NCBI RefSeq assembly: GCF_030209375.1
Contig: NZ_JARVSC010000003.1
Location: 310,001-374,000, forward strand
Reading direction: 5' to 3'
Length of the DNA: 64,000 nucleotides
From: Plantibacter sp. ME-Dv--P-122b
GTDB taxonomy: Bacteria; Actinomycetota; Actinomycetes; Actinomycetales; Microbacteriaceae
Part shown: positions 16,769-24,716 of the stretch, piece after piece
Layout of the letters: every line of letters starts with the position of its first letter
How positions within the stretch are numbered: the stretch's first letter is position 1
Program-made: the position numbers and the translations under genes
Notes under the pieces: generated by a model
What the model was told of the DNA's origin: nothing
What the model saw: only the letters and a program-made list of their open reading frames with translations
Databases searched by the model: none

Positions 16769-17956
16769 CTAGGAGAGTTTGGCCACCACGTCGTACACGC
16801 GGTCGATACCGGCGTGGACCGGGAAGTGGTGGTTACCGACGAACAGTCCGTCCTCGTGGATCTTGTCGGCGGCGGGGAGTTCGGCCGGGACCTTCGCGTC
16901 GAGGTACTTCATGACCGGGTTCTTCGTGAAGTTGCCCGCCACGATGGGCCGCGACTCGATCCCCTCGGCAGCGAACGCCTGCACGACCTCCTTGCGTCGG
17001 CCGGCGAGCGCGCCCTCGAGCACGAGGGAGAAGCCGAACCAGCTGCTCTCGCCCTGCTCGCGCTGGATGCGCACGGAATCGAGGTCGGCGAAGCGTTCCG
17101 TCCAGTACACGGCGTTCTCCCGACGACCAGCGATGAGCTGTGGGACCTTCTGGATCTGCTCGATGCCGATCGCGCCGGACATCTCGAGCGGACGGACGTT
17201 GTACCCGGGAAGGACGAAGCGGAAGAGGTCGTCCCACTCGTCGCCCGACTTGTCGTGGACGGCGTTCTGCTCGGGGAGTCCACGGGTCCAGCCGTGGGCC
17301 CGCAGCGAGATGAGCATCTGCGCCGTGGCCTCGTCGTCCGTCAGGATCATCCCGCCCTCCATCGTCGAGATGTGGTGGGAGAAGAAGGCGCTGAACGTGC
17401 CCATCGCTCCGACCGTACCGGCGAACCGACCGTCGTCCTTCGCGCCGAGCGACTCGCAGTTGTCCTCCAGCAGGAGGAGACCGTGACGTTCGGCGAGCGC
17501 CGTGAGCGCCGCGAAGTCGTTCGGGTTGCCGAGGAGGTTGACCGCGAAGATCGCCTTGGTGCGCGGGGTGATCGCGGCCTCGGCGAGCGCGAGGTCCAGG
17601 TTGAGGGTGTCGACGTCGATGTCGACGAAGCTCGGGATGAGGCCGTACTGCTGAAGGGGGTAGTAGGTGGTGGCCCAGGACACGGCGGGCACCAAGACCT
17701 CGTCGCCCGCCTGCAGGTCGACCCGGTCGTCGAGGACGGCAGCGGCGATCGCGAGGAGGTTCGCGCTCGACCCGGAGTTGACCATGACGCCGAACCCGGC
17801 GCCGAACGCACTGGCGAAATCGCGCTCGAACTGCGCGACGAGCGGACCCATGGTGAAGCGGCCGCTGTCGACGACGCGCTGGATGGCGGCGTACTCCGCG
17901 GCGTCCCAGGAGGAGGTCGCGAGGGGGAAACCGGAGTCGAAGGTGTCGTCGGTCAT
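16769..17956 (-). CDS. DegT-family sugar 3-dehydratase, ColD/RfbH-like (PLP Lys replaced by His)
   Basis: 395-residue fold-type-I PLP protein of the DegT/DnrJ/EryC1 family. SGSSANL (61-67) would bind the phosphate and Asp165 (EDNCESLG) the pyridine nitrogen. The segment that normally holds the Schiff-base lysine reads FFSHHISTMEGG (191-202): His194/His195 replace lysine. That swap is the known signature of ColD (GDP-4-keto-6-deoxymannose 3-dehydratase) and RfbH-type E1 enzymes, which remove the C3 hydroxyl instead of transaminating. SWATTYYPLQQYGLIPSFVD (93-112) also fits this branch. It overlaps the upstream reductase gene by 4 bases and follows gmd, so the predicted substrate is GDP-4-keto-6-deoxymannose. 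Start ATG 17956. No ferredoxin-like partner is nearby, favouring the ColD type. Confidence 0.8.
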   Translation of the reverse strand: MTDDTFDSGFPLATSSWDAAEYAAIQRVVDSGRFTMGPLVAQFERDFASAFGAGFGVMVNSGSSANLLAIAAAVLDDRVDLQAGDEVLVPAVSWATTYYPLQQYGLIPSFVDIDVDTLNLDLALAEAAITPRTKAIFAVNLLGNPNDFAALTALAERHGLLLLEDNCESLGAKDDGRFAGTVGAMGTFSAFFSHHISTMEGGMILTDDEATAQMLISLRAHGWTRGLPEQNAVHDKSGDEWDDLFRFVLPGYNVRPLEMSGAIGIEQIQKVPQLIAGRRENAVYWTERFADLDSVRIQREQGESSWFGFSLVLEGALAGRRKEVVQAFAAEGIESRPIVAGNFTKNPVMKYLDAKVPAELPAADKIHEDGLFVGNHHFPVHAGIDRVYDVVAKLS

Positions 17957-18888
17957 GCTGTCTGTGGCTCCTGAGCTGCGAGATAGGCGTGGTAGCTCGC
18001 GGCGACGCCGGCCGCGAGCGGGGTGGTGGGGTTCCAGCCGAGCGCACGGGCGGCGGCTGAGTCGAGCAGGCGCTGGTGCACGCCGGAAGGCTTGGTGGCG
18101 TCGTACCGGAAGCGGCCGGTGAAGCCGGCGGCACGACCGGCTGCCTCGTAGTACTCGGTGATGCTGTGGTCGACGCCCGGCCCGAGGTTGAGCGTGACGG
18201 GCCATGCGTCGAGTATGCCGAGCTGCGTGACGAGCCACGCCGCGAGGTCGGGCGTGTAGGTGAATTCGCGTCGGGCGGTGCCGTCGCCCCAGACCTCGAC
18301 CTCATCGGAGCCGCTCGCCACGGCGGCGTGCACCTTGCCGAGGGCGGCGGCGATGAGGTGCGCCTGACCGTGGGTGTAGTCGTCGCCCGGGCCGTAGAGG
18401 TTCGACGGCACTGCTGCGCGATAGGCGAACCCGTACTGCCGACTCGCGTACTCGCAGAGCTTCGTCCCGGCGATCTTCGCGAGCGCATACCCCTCGTTCG
18501 CGCCCTCCAGCGTGCCGCTGAGGAGCGCGCCCTCACCGATCGGCTGCGGGAGCCCCTCGGGGTAGATCGCCGCGCTCGACACGTAGAGCAGTTCGGAGAC
18601 ACCGGCGTCGATGGCGCCTCGGATGACCGAGGTGTCGATCAGGAGGTTGTCGAGCAGGAAGTCGGTGGGACGCTGCAGCTTCGCCTGGATGCCGGCGACC
18701 TTCGCGGCGGCGTGCACGATCGCGTCCGGCGACGTGCGCCCGATGAGGGCGGCGACGGCGGCACGATCGGTGAGGTCGGCGTCCGCGCGCGTCGCCACGA
18801 TCAGTTCGTCGGCGGCGCGGAGCGTGGGCCAGACCTCGGCGATGCTCGAACCGAGCATGCCGGCACCACCGGTGAGAAGGACGCGCAC
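17953..18888 (-). CDS. GDP-fucose-synthase-like NAD(P)-dependent reductase lacking the epimerase Cys
   Basis: 311-residue short-chain reductase, clearly in the GDP-L-fucose synthase/ColC branch: Rossmann TGGAGMLGSS (6-15), AAAKVAGIQA (61-70), NEGYALAKIAGTKLCEYASR with Tyr134/Lys138, and PSNLYGPGDDYTHGQAH. In E. coli GDP-fucose synthase the epimerase pair is Cys109 (GSSCIYP) and His179. Here the aligned segment is SSAAIYP, so the cysteine is Ala107, while the histidine is kept (His177). Ser, Tyr and Lys of the reductase triad remain. The enzyme therefore probably reduces C4 but may not epimerise C5 normally. GTG 18888 follows gmd by 5 bases; the end overlaps the dehydratase gene by 4. Confidence 0.82.
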   Translation of the reverse strand: MRVLLTGGAGMLGSSIAEVWPTLRAADELIVATRADADLTDRAAVAALIGRTSPDAIVHAAAKVAGIQAKLQRPTDFLLDNLLIDTSVIRGAIDAGVSELLYVSSAAIYPEGLPQPIGEGALLSGTLEGANEGYALAKIAGTKLCEYASRQYGFAYRAAVPSNLYGPGDDYTHGQAHLIAAALGKVHAAVASGSDEVEVWGDGTARREFTYTPDLAAWLVTQLGILDAWPVTLNLGPGVDHSITEYYEAAGRAAGFTGRFRYDATKPSGVHQRLLDSAAARALGWNPTTPLAAGVAASYHAYLAAQEPQTA

Positions 18889-18893
18889 CGCGC

Positions 18894-19925
18894 CTAGACC
18901 TCCGCGGTGTCGATGTAGGGCTTGCCCGACGCCTCGAGCTCGGCGACGTCGGAGTCGACCATGATCTGCGCGAGGCGCGGTGGCAGCACCTTCGGGGTCC
19001 AGCCGAGGACCGACTCGGCCTTGGCGTAGTCGCCGATCAACGCGTCGACCTCGGTGGGACGGAGGTAGCGCTCGTCGAACTTGACGTACTTCTCCCAGTC
19101 GAGGTCGAGCCGCTCGAAGGAGAACTGGAGGAAGTCCTTGACCGTGTACGCGGTGTTGGTGGCCAGGACGAAGTCGGTCGGTTCGTCGGCCTGCAGCATC
19201 CGCCACATGCCCTCGACGTAGTCGGGCGCGTAGCCCCAGTCGCGGACGGCGTCGAGGTTGCCCATGTACAGGAAGTCCTGCTGGCCTGCGGCGATGCGAG
19301 CGGCGGCGCGGGTGATCTTGCGGGTCACGAAGGTGCCACCGCGTCGCGGTGACTCGTGGTTGAACAGGATGCCGTTGACCGCGAACATGCCGTAGGCCTC
19401 GCGGTAGTTCCGCGTGATCCAGTAGGAGTAGACCTTCGCGACGCCGTAGGGCGAGCGCGGATAGAAGGGGGTCTCCTCGTTCTGCGGCGGCGGCGTCGCC
19501 CCGAACATCTCGGAACTCGACGCCTGGTAGAAGCGGCAGTGCAGACCGATCTGGCGGATGGCCTCGAGGAGCCGGACCGTCCCGATGCCGGTCGTGTCGC
19601 CGGTGTACTCCGGCTCGTCGAAGCTGACCCGCACGTGCGACTGCGCGGCGAGGTTGTACACCTCGTCGGGCTGGATCTCCGCGAGCAGCGTCGCCAGGCG
19701 CGACCCGTCGGCCAGGTCGGCGAAGTGCAACTGGAGCCTGGGCGAACCGTCGTGGGTCGCCTCGGGGTCGTAGATGTGGTCGATCCGACCGGTGTTGAAG
19801 GTCGACGCGCGACGCACGAAGCCATGCACCTCGTATCCCTTCGACAGCAGGAGTTCTGCGAGGTAGCTACCGTCCTGGCCGGTGATACCGGTGATGACGG
19901 CCTTCTTCGGGGTGTTCTCGGTCAT
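18894..19925 (-). CDS. gmd: GDP-mannose 4,6-dehydratase
   Basis: 343-residue extended SDR enzyme converting GDP-D-mannose to GDP-4-keto-6-deoxy-D-mannose, the entry to GDP-fucose, GDP-rhamnose, GDP-perosamine and GDP-colitose. It has the Gmd-specific Rossmann motif [10 protein letters not shown] (13-22), [12 protein letters not shown] (133-144), catalytic Tyr160/Lys164 ([11 protein letters not shown]) and [16 protein letters not shown]. Length is normal for Gmd. ATG 19925 was chosen; longer in-frame starts upstream add low-complexity sequence and cross the promoter. First gene of a leftward gmd-reductase-dehydratase unit. A -10-like TACACT lies on the complement at 19996-20001. No GDP-mannose pyrophosphorylase gene is in the window. 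Confidence 0.93.
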   Translation of the reverse strand: MTENTPKKAVITGITGQDGSYLAELLLSKGYEVHGFVRRASTFNTGRIDHIYDPEATHDGSPRLQLHFADLADGSRLATLLAEIQPDEVYNLAAQSHVRVSFDEPEYTGDTTGIGTVRLLEAIRQIGLHCRFYQASSSEMFGATPPPQNEETPFYPRSPYGVAKVYSYWITRNYREAYGMFAVNGILFNHESPRRGGTFVTRKITRAAARIAAGQQDFLYMGNLDAVRDWGYAPDYVEGMWRMLQADEPTDFVLATNTAYTVKDFLQFSFERLDLDWEKYVKFDERYLRPTEVDALIGDYAKAESVLGWTPKVLPPRLAQIMVDSDVAELEASGKPYIDTAEV

Positions 19926-19995
19926 GGTGCTCACTCTCGTCTGGCGTCGCGTCGTGCCTGTCGGTGGCCTGCTGGGCGGCGCTTCGACTCGAATG

Positions 19996-20001
19996 AGTGT
20001 A
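19996..20001 (-). promoter_or_regulatory. -10-like element TACACT upstream of gmd
   Basis: Read leftward the element is TACACT, about 70 bases before the gmd ATG. No good -35 is visible. It is the best candidate in the 233 bases between gmd and the divergent glycosyltransferase; the rest of that gap shows nothing else beyond the rightward -10 at 20147. Confidence 0.35.
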
Positions 20002-20146
20002 CCCGAGCCGGTGCATACGCCGCGGAACGGCGAAGGCTGGCGATCGGTTGCTTGACGCTGCAGAGTGTTGGCCGACATCCGCCGACCCAAACGTCGACGT
20101 CCGCCCGACCGACGGAGCCGACAGCGGGGGCCGGCTGAGGGTTTGC

Positions 20147-20152
20147 TACCGT
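20147..20152 (+). promoter_or_regulatory. -10 element TACCGT of a probable leaderless transcript
   Basis: TACCGT is followed by exactly 6 bases and then GTG 20159. There is no Shine-Dalgarno before the GTG. The same 6-base spacing recurs at several other genes in the window. Confidence 0.5.
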
Positions 20153-20158
20153 ACGTGG

Positions 20159-21040
20159 GTGACGCTCGACATCTTGATGCCCTTCTACGGCCGCTTCGAC
20201 CACTTCCAGGCGGCCGTGCGAAGCGTCATCGCCCAGAGCGACCCCGAGTGGCGTCTCGTGATCGTCGACGACGTCTATCCGGACACCGCGCCCGGTGAGT
20301 GGGTGCAGTCGATCGGCGACGCGCGCATCGTCTACATCCGCAACGAGCGCAATCTCGGTGTCAGCGGCAACTTCGACCGCTGCATCGAACTCGCGACCGC
20401 CGAACGCTGCGTCCTCATGGGTTGCGACGACGAGCTGCTCCCCGGCTACGTCGCCCGCATCGCCGAGATCGCCGCCCACTTCCCCGACGCCGACCTCATC
20501 CAGCCGGGGGTCGAGGTCATCGACGGCGACGGCGTCGTGGTCCGTCCGCTCGGCGACCGGGTCAAGGCCTGGCTGCGTCCGAAGGCTCCGCAGCCGCTCC
20601 AGCTCGCCGGCGAGGAGCTCACCTCGAGCCTGCTACGCGGCAACTGGGCGTACTTCCCCTCCGTGTGCTGGCGGGTCGCGACCGTGCGGCGCTTCGGCTT
20701 CCGGCGCGACCTGCAGGTCGTGCAGGACCTAGCCCTCATGATGGAGATCTTCCGCGGCGGAGGGACCCTCGTCCTGGACGACGTGCCCGTCTTCCGCTAC
20801 CGGCGCCACGGCGGCAGCGTGTCCTCGTACACCGCCGTCGACGGACGACGCTTCCAGCAGGAGCGGACGGTGTTCGCCGAGGAGGCGGAGCGCCAGGCGT
20901 CCCTCGGCTGGCGGAAGGCCGCGCGGGTGTCGCGCGCCCACCTCACCTCCCGCCTGAACGCCCTGCTCCAGCTGCCGAAAGCTGTCCTCGCGCGCGACGG
21001 CGCAGGTATCCGGGTCCTAGCCAGGCATACCTTCGGATGA
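20159..21040 (+). CDS. GT2-family glycosyltransferase, candidate dideoxyhexosyltransferase
   Basis: 293-residue GT-A enzyme: [18 protein letters not shown] at the N-terminus, [17 protein letters not shown], and a metal-site segment [12 protein letters not shown] (about 86-97). A middle region with [18 protein letters not shown] and a [14 protein letters not shown] block follows. The [11 protein letters not shown]-type segment also occurs in GT2 enzymes for unusual deoxysugars, but the donor is not provable. It is divergent from and next to the gmd/3-dehydratase cassette, making it the best candidate to use that sugar. GTG 20159 is favoured by the TACCGT leaderless promoter. Confidence 0.83.
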   Translation: MTLDILMPFYGRFDHFQAAVRSVIAQSDPEWRLVIVDDVYPDTAPGEWVQSIGDARIVYIRNERNLGVSGNFDRCIELATAERCVLMGCDDELLPGYVARIAEIAAHFPDADLIQPGVEVIDGDGVVVRPLGDRVKAWLRPKAPQPLQLAGEELTSSLLRGNWAYFPSVCWRVATVRRFGFRRDLQVVQDLALMMEIFRGGGTLVLDDVPVFRYRRHGGSVSSYTAVDGRRFQQERTVFAEEAERQASLGWRKAARVSRAHLTSRLNALLQLPKAVLARDGAGIRVLARHTFG

Positions 21041-21081
21041 ACCGCCGCGCTGGGCTCGCGGGAACCGACCCCACCCCTGAT

Positions 21082-21087
21082 TAGAAT
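21082..21087 (+). promoter_or_regulatory. -10 element TAGAAT of a probable leaderless transcript
   Basis: TAGAAT followed by 6 bases (TGACCC) and ATG 21094; no Shine-Dalgarno. It is one of the clearest examples of the leaderless arrangement in the window. Confidence 0.6.
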
Positions 21088-21093
21088 TGACCC

Positions 21094-21828
21094 ATGCCGC
21101 ACCAACTCGAGCGCACGCTCATCGTCATGCCTGCGTTCAACGAGGAGGCTTCCGTCGCAGCGGTGGTCCGCGAAGTGCAAGCCAGACTCCCCGGCGTGAG
21201 CATCCTCGTCGTGAACGACGGGTCGACCGACAACACGACGGTCGAGGCCCGTTCGGCCGGCGCTGTCGTGGCTGAGCTGCCCTTCAACCTGGGTGTCGGC
21301 GGCGCGATGCGCGTCGGCTTCAAGTACGCCATCGAGCACGGTTACGACAACGTCGTCCAGGTCGACTCCGACGGTCAGCACGACCCTGCAGGTGTCCCCC
21401 AGCTGGTCGCCGAACTCGCCACCGCCGACATCGTGCTCGGCGCCCGCTTCGCCGGCGAGGGCGACTACCAGGTCCGTGGTCCACGCCGCTGGGCGATGGT
21501 CGTGCTCTCCGGCGTCCTCAGCAAGGTGGCGCGGACCCGGCTCACCGACACGACCAGCGGCTTCCGCGCGACGGGTCCTCGCGCCGTGCGGTTGTTCGCC
21601 GAGCACTACCCGGCCGAGTACCTCGGCGACACCATCGAGTCCCTCGTCATCGCAGCTCGGGCCGGCTGCGTCGTCCGCCAGGTGCCGGTCGCGATGCGCC
21701 CGCGGGCCGGCGGCACACCCTCGCACAACCCGTTCAAGGCGGCGACCTACCTCGGTCGGGCCGGGATCGCACTTGTCTTCGCCCTCATCAGACCGCCACT
21801 GACCTTGGCCCAGGGAGAACCGGCATGA
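21094..21828 (+). CDS. Polyprenyl-phosphate glycosyltransferase (DPM1/GtrB-like GT2)
   Basis: 244-residue GT2 enzyme predicted to make a polyprenyl-phosphate-linked monosaccharide at the cytoplasmic face for use by GT-C enzymes. It has TLIVMPAFNEEASVAAVV, VVNDGSTDNT (39-48), FNLGVGGAMRVG (64-75) and the metal-binding QVDSDGQHDP (89-98), then the TDTTSGFRA segment typical of dolichol-phosphate mannosyltransferase homologues. It lacks the C-terminal membrane anchors of GtrB. The next gene, a DUF2304 protein overlapping by 4 bases, may supply membrane attachment. Downstream GT-C candidates (24713, 27322) are plausible consumers. Confidence 0.88.
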   Translation: MPHQLERTLIVMPAFNEEASVAAVVREVQARLPGVSILVVNDGSTDNTTVEARSAGAVVAELPFNLGVGGAMRVGFKYAIEHGYDNVVQVDSDGQHDPAGVPQLVAELATADIVLGARFAGEGDYQVRGPRRWAMVVLSGVLSKVARTRLTDTTSGFRATGPRAVRLFAEHYPAEYLGDTIESLVIAARAGCVVRQVPVAMRPRAGGTPSHNPFKAATYLGRAGIALVFALIRPPLTLAQGEPA

Positions 21829-22193
21829 GCATCGCGACCTACATCTTCGGCATCGCTAGTGCCCTGCTGACCCTCGGTGTCGTGGTCGAGATGCTGCGCC
21901 GTCGCCGCCTCCGCGAGCGTCACGCGATCTGGTGGATGGTGGCCGGTGTCCTCGCCCTCATCATCGGCGTGTTCCCGGGCGTACTCACGTGGGCCGCGGA
22001 CATCGTCGGCATCACACTGCCCACGAATCTCGTCTTCTTCGTCAGCATCTTCATCCTGTTCCTCGTGAGCATCCAGCACAGCACGGAGCTCACGACGCTC
22101 GAGCAGAAGACCCAGACGCTCGCCGAACGCGCTGCCCTGCAGGACATGCGGCTCAGCGAGCTGGAGCGTCGTCTGGACTCCGAGAGCCGCTGA
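21825..22193 (+). CDS. DUF2304 small membrane protein
   Basis: 122-residue protein with three hydrophobic segments (about 4-22, 35-60, 66-86; VVEMLRRRRL and ERHAIWWMVAGVLALIIG between them) and a C-terminal coiled-coil-like tail (STELTTLEQKTQTLAERAAL, then LSELERRL). This matches DUF2304, commonly encoded beside DPM1-like GT2 genes. ATG overlaps the upstream stop by 4 bases, so the two proteins are probably made together and may form a complex. The last 41 bases overlap the 3' end of the convergent flippase gene. Confidence 0.82.
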   Translation: MSIATYIFGIASALLTLGVVVEMLRRRRLRERHAIWWMVAGVLALIIGVFPGVLTWAADIVGITLPTNLVFFVSIFILFLVSIQHSTELTTLEQKTQTLAERAALQDMRLSELERRLDSESR

Positions 22194-23457
22194 GCCGCCG
22201 AGCAGCGCCGGGTCTCCGAGCAGCGCCCAGCAACAGCAAGATGTGGGCCAGCAGGCCAACGACGGGTCCGATCGACAGCGCCAGCACCGCTCGGGTCGCG
22301 AGCTCGTTCGGCACGAGCAGCATGATGATCGTGACGACCGCGGCGATGACCCAGCCGAAGGTGAAGGTCCCGTGCCGCGACTGGGCGAGCGCAGCCGCCC
22401 CGGTGGCGCACAGGGCGCCAACGGGTCCGGCACTCAGCACCAGCAGTGCGAGCAGTCCGCCGTCCAACCGGTAGACCTCGCCGAAGAGCCAGCCCATGAT
22501 GCCGGGCCCCAGCCACCACACCACGAGGGCGATGGCTCCGGAACCGGCGAGGATGATCGCGACCATCGGAGCGAGGGTGCGCCAGATCGCATCAGCGCGT
22601 TGCTGGAAGAACACGATCAGGAAGCTCTGCATCGCCATCACGACGATGACGACGGGCGCGCGCAGCAGGGTGATCGCGAAGATGATCACGCCGAGTTGCG
22701 CGTCGCTCTCACCCTGAGCCGTCGCTCGGAGCAGCAGTGGGAGCCCGCTGACCATGATGCCCGTGGCCGCCGAGGCGACCACGGTGCGGATGACGTTCCA
22801 GACGAGCTCACGTGCTCCGACATCGAGGACGAACCGACCGACCACCCGCTGGCGTACGAACGGCCAGACGAGCACGGGGGCGAGGACGAAGGGCAGGATC
22901 ACCGCCCAGGCGAGGAGCGCCGGATCGGTGGTGACGAACAGGACGACGACGACGCTGATGAGGCGGATGATGCCGTCGAGGGACATCTGCATCGCGATCG
23001 CGTTCCACATCGACAGGCCGTAGAACACACCCACCACGGTGGCGACGGCGACATAGGAGGCGGTCCCGAGCGCCAACGGCAGGACCAGCGCCCACCCGCC
23101 GACCGGGAAGACGCCGCCGACCCACAGCCAGGCGGAACCGAGGATCAGGGCGACGACGACCCCCGCGGCGGCGATCGCGAAACGTCTGGCGAGGGAGTGC
23201 GAGGGCGGCACGTCGGTGGCGGAGACCGGCGTCGCGCTCCTGGCGATCTCCTGCTGCAGGCCGCCGAGCGCCGCGAGGATCAGGTACAGCGCGGACCAGA
23301 ACACGGCGAACGAGGCGTAGGCCTCCGGCTGGAGCGCCGGCCCGGCGATCGCGGTGACCAGGTAGCCCGTGCCGCCACCGATCGCGGTTCCGAGGAGCAA
23401 CCGGGAGGGTGCGCCTCGCCCTGACGGCGCTGGCGCCGGTACTGCGGCTTCTGACAC
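22153..23457 (-). CDS. Second Wzx-type polysaccharide export membrane protein
   Basis: 434-residue membrane protein with about 12 helices and the MOP-superfamily layout. An N-terminal Gly-rich first helix (LLLGTAIGGGTGYLVTAIAG) is followed by YASFAVFWSALYLILAALGG and paired helices to the end. Start GTG 23457 is preceded by GAAGGAG at good spacing. Predicted role is flipping of lipid-linked oligosaccharides. Its last 41 bases are antisense to the DUF2304 gene. With the flippase at 9808 and the ABC exporter at 31923, the locus encodes three export routes. Confidence 0.78.
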   Translation of the reverse strand: MSEAAVPAPAPSGRGAPSRLLLGTAIGGGTGYLVTAIAGPALQPEAYASFAVFWSALYLILAALGGLQQEIARSATPVSATDVPPSHSLARRFAIAAAGVVVALILGSAWLWVGGVFPVGGWALVLPLALGTASYVAVATVVGVFYGLSMWNAIAMQMSLDGIIRLISVVVVLFVTTDPALLAWAVILPFVLAPVLVWPFVRQRVVGRFVLDVGARELVWNVIRTVVASAATGIMVSGLPLLLRATAQGESDAQLGVIIFAITLLRAPVVIVVMAMQSFLIVFFQQRADAIWRTLAPMVAIILAGSGAIALVVWWLGPGIMGWLFGEVYRLDGGLLALLVLSAGPVGALCATGAAALAQSRHGTFTFGWVIAAVVTIIMLLVPNELATRAVLALSIGPVVGLLAHILLLLGAARRPGAARRLSGSRSPDDAPAR

Positions 23458-23570
23458 GAGACTCCTTCGGTGATTCACCGACCATACAAGACCCACGCGC
23501 GGGCGCCCTGTCCGTCTCACCGATCCGCGCGAAGTCCGCCGGGCTGCCGGGACCTCGGGGCTCGCGCGTC

Positions 23571-23576
23571 TAGTCT
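23571..23576 (+). promoter_or_regulatory. -10 element TAGTCT upstream of the duplicated membrane module
   Basis: TAGTCT lies 9 bases before ATG 23586 (3 before an in-frame GTG at 23580). No Shine-Dalgarno is present. The 9-base gap suits a leaderless start at the ATG. Confidence 0.4.
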
Positions 23577-23585
23577 GGGGTGGCC

Positions 23586-24716
23586 ATGAAGACGACCTCC
23601 TCATCGACCCATCCGATCGGCGTCGAAGCCACATCGGAGCCGCGCCTGCGACCGCTCGCGCTCTGGCCGATCTCAGCGGTGGCTGTCGCGCTGCTCTGGA
23701 CGCTGCTCATCCTCCGAGCCGCCACCGGTCGTGCCGGGTTCGACCCGGTCCTCCTCGTCCACGCGATCGGTGCGGACGCGTCCTCACCGGCCGCCCTCCT
23801 GAACCCGAACCTCGTCACCGCACTGCTCTGGGGAGCCGTGACCGTCTGGGCGCTGGTGATCGTCCTACACGCAGCCGGAGCCACGCCGCTCGCCGTCGCT
23901 GCGCTCTCGGCTGTGTTCATCGTCTCCCCCCTCGCTTGGAGCGCGTTCCTGCCCGGATCGCCGTTCGCGACCGCCGCGCTTTGCGGGCTCGGCCTGTTGG
24001 TCGTGAACAGAGCCACCCTCGCCGGAACGGTCAACCCCTCCTGGGTGGGAGTTGTCGCGTTCGCGGCCGTCCTGCTGAACACCAGCAACCTCGTGGCCGT
24101 GCTCGCGGTACTCGCGTGGGCGGCCCTCGCCGTCCTACCGCGCTTCCGCCCGTCGGCTCCTGGCGCGAGGTCGCGCCGCCCGTTGCTGACCGCCGCGTCA
24201 CTCGCCGTCGGCGGCGCAGCCGGACTGGCGTTCGCCGCGGTGCTCGCCCCGCCGCGCACGCCGGACGCGCTCGCCCTCGCACGACCGCTCGATCTGCCCG
24301 GTCTCCTGGTCCAGATCAACCAGGGCCTCGAGGGTGGCCTCGTCTCGCTCACCGACTCCGGGGCCGGTTCCGCCCAGTTCCCGTTCTCCGCGGTGATGAC
24401 GGTCCCGCTGACCTGGATCGGCATCGTCGGGACCGTGGCATGCGTCATCGTCTCCATCGACGACCGACGCTGGGCTCCTGCGTCGATCGGACTGCTCGCG
24501 GCCACAATCATCGCCGCCCCGGCGACCGCCCTGCTGCTGAGCCGCATCAGCGGAGGATTCTTCGGCCTCTCCGGCCTGGGCGTCGCCTCCCTCGTGCCGA
24601 TGGTCCTCGTCGCCTCGTCATCCATCGCGCGAGACCGGATCGTGACCGCGGTCGTACTCGTGTACGCGCTCACCCTCGGCGGCGCGCTCCTCGTCTGGTC
24701 GGCGGTCGTCGCGTGA
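23586..24716 (+). CDS. Polytopic membrane protein of unknown function (duplicated module, copy 1 first gene)
   Basis: 376 residues with roughly nine to ten transmembrane helices and no recognised domain. It is clearly paralogous to the protein at 26207-27325: both share LNPN-x4-A-LLW near residue 80, the block VSPLAW-x2-F-PGSPFAT, LLN-S-NLV/HLV, and a loop GG(L/V)-SLT. The conserved PGSPFAT loop and paired GT-C-like partner suggest a role in polysaccharide or lipid-linked-sugar processing, but function is unknown. Its stop overlaps the GTG of the next gene by 4 bases. Start could be GTG 23580, two codons earlier. Confidence 0.7.
   Translation: MKTTSSSTHPIGVEATSEPRLRPLALWPISAVAVALLWTLLILRAATGRAGFDPVLLVHAIGADASSPAALLNPNLVTALLWGAVTVWALVIVLHAAGATPLAVAALSAVFIVSPLAWSAFLPGSPFATAALCGLGLLVVNRATLAGTVNPSWVGVVAFAAVLLNTSNLVAVLAVLAWAALAVLPRFRPSAPGARSRRPLLTAASLAVGGAAGLAFAAVLAPPRTPDALALARPLDLPGLLVQINQGLEGGLVSLTDSGAGSAQFPFSAVMTVPLTWIGIVGTVACVIVSIDDRRWAPASIGLLAATIIAAPATALLLSRISGGFFGLSGLGVASLVPMVLVASSSIARDRIVTAVVLVYALTLGGALLVWSAVVA

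Noticed and set aside
16769-17956. Assignment as GDP-perosamine synthase or another sugar aminotransferase
   Set aside because: The PLP-binding lysine is replaced by histidine, which is incompatible with normal transamination.
17957-18238. N-terminal extension of the 3-dehydratase gene
   Set aside because: The segment is Arg/His/Pro-rich and lies within the reductase gene in another frame; ATG 17956 overlaps that gene's stop by 4 bases.
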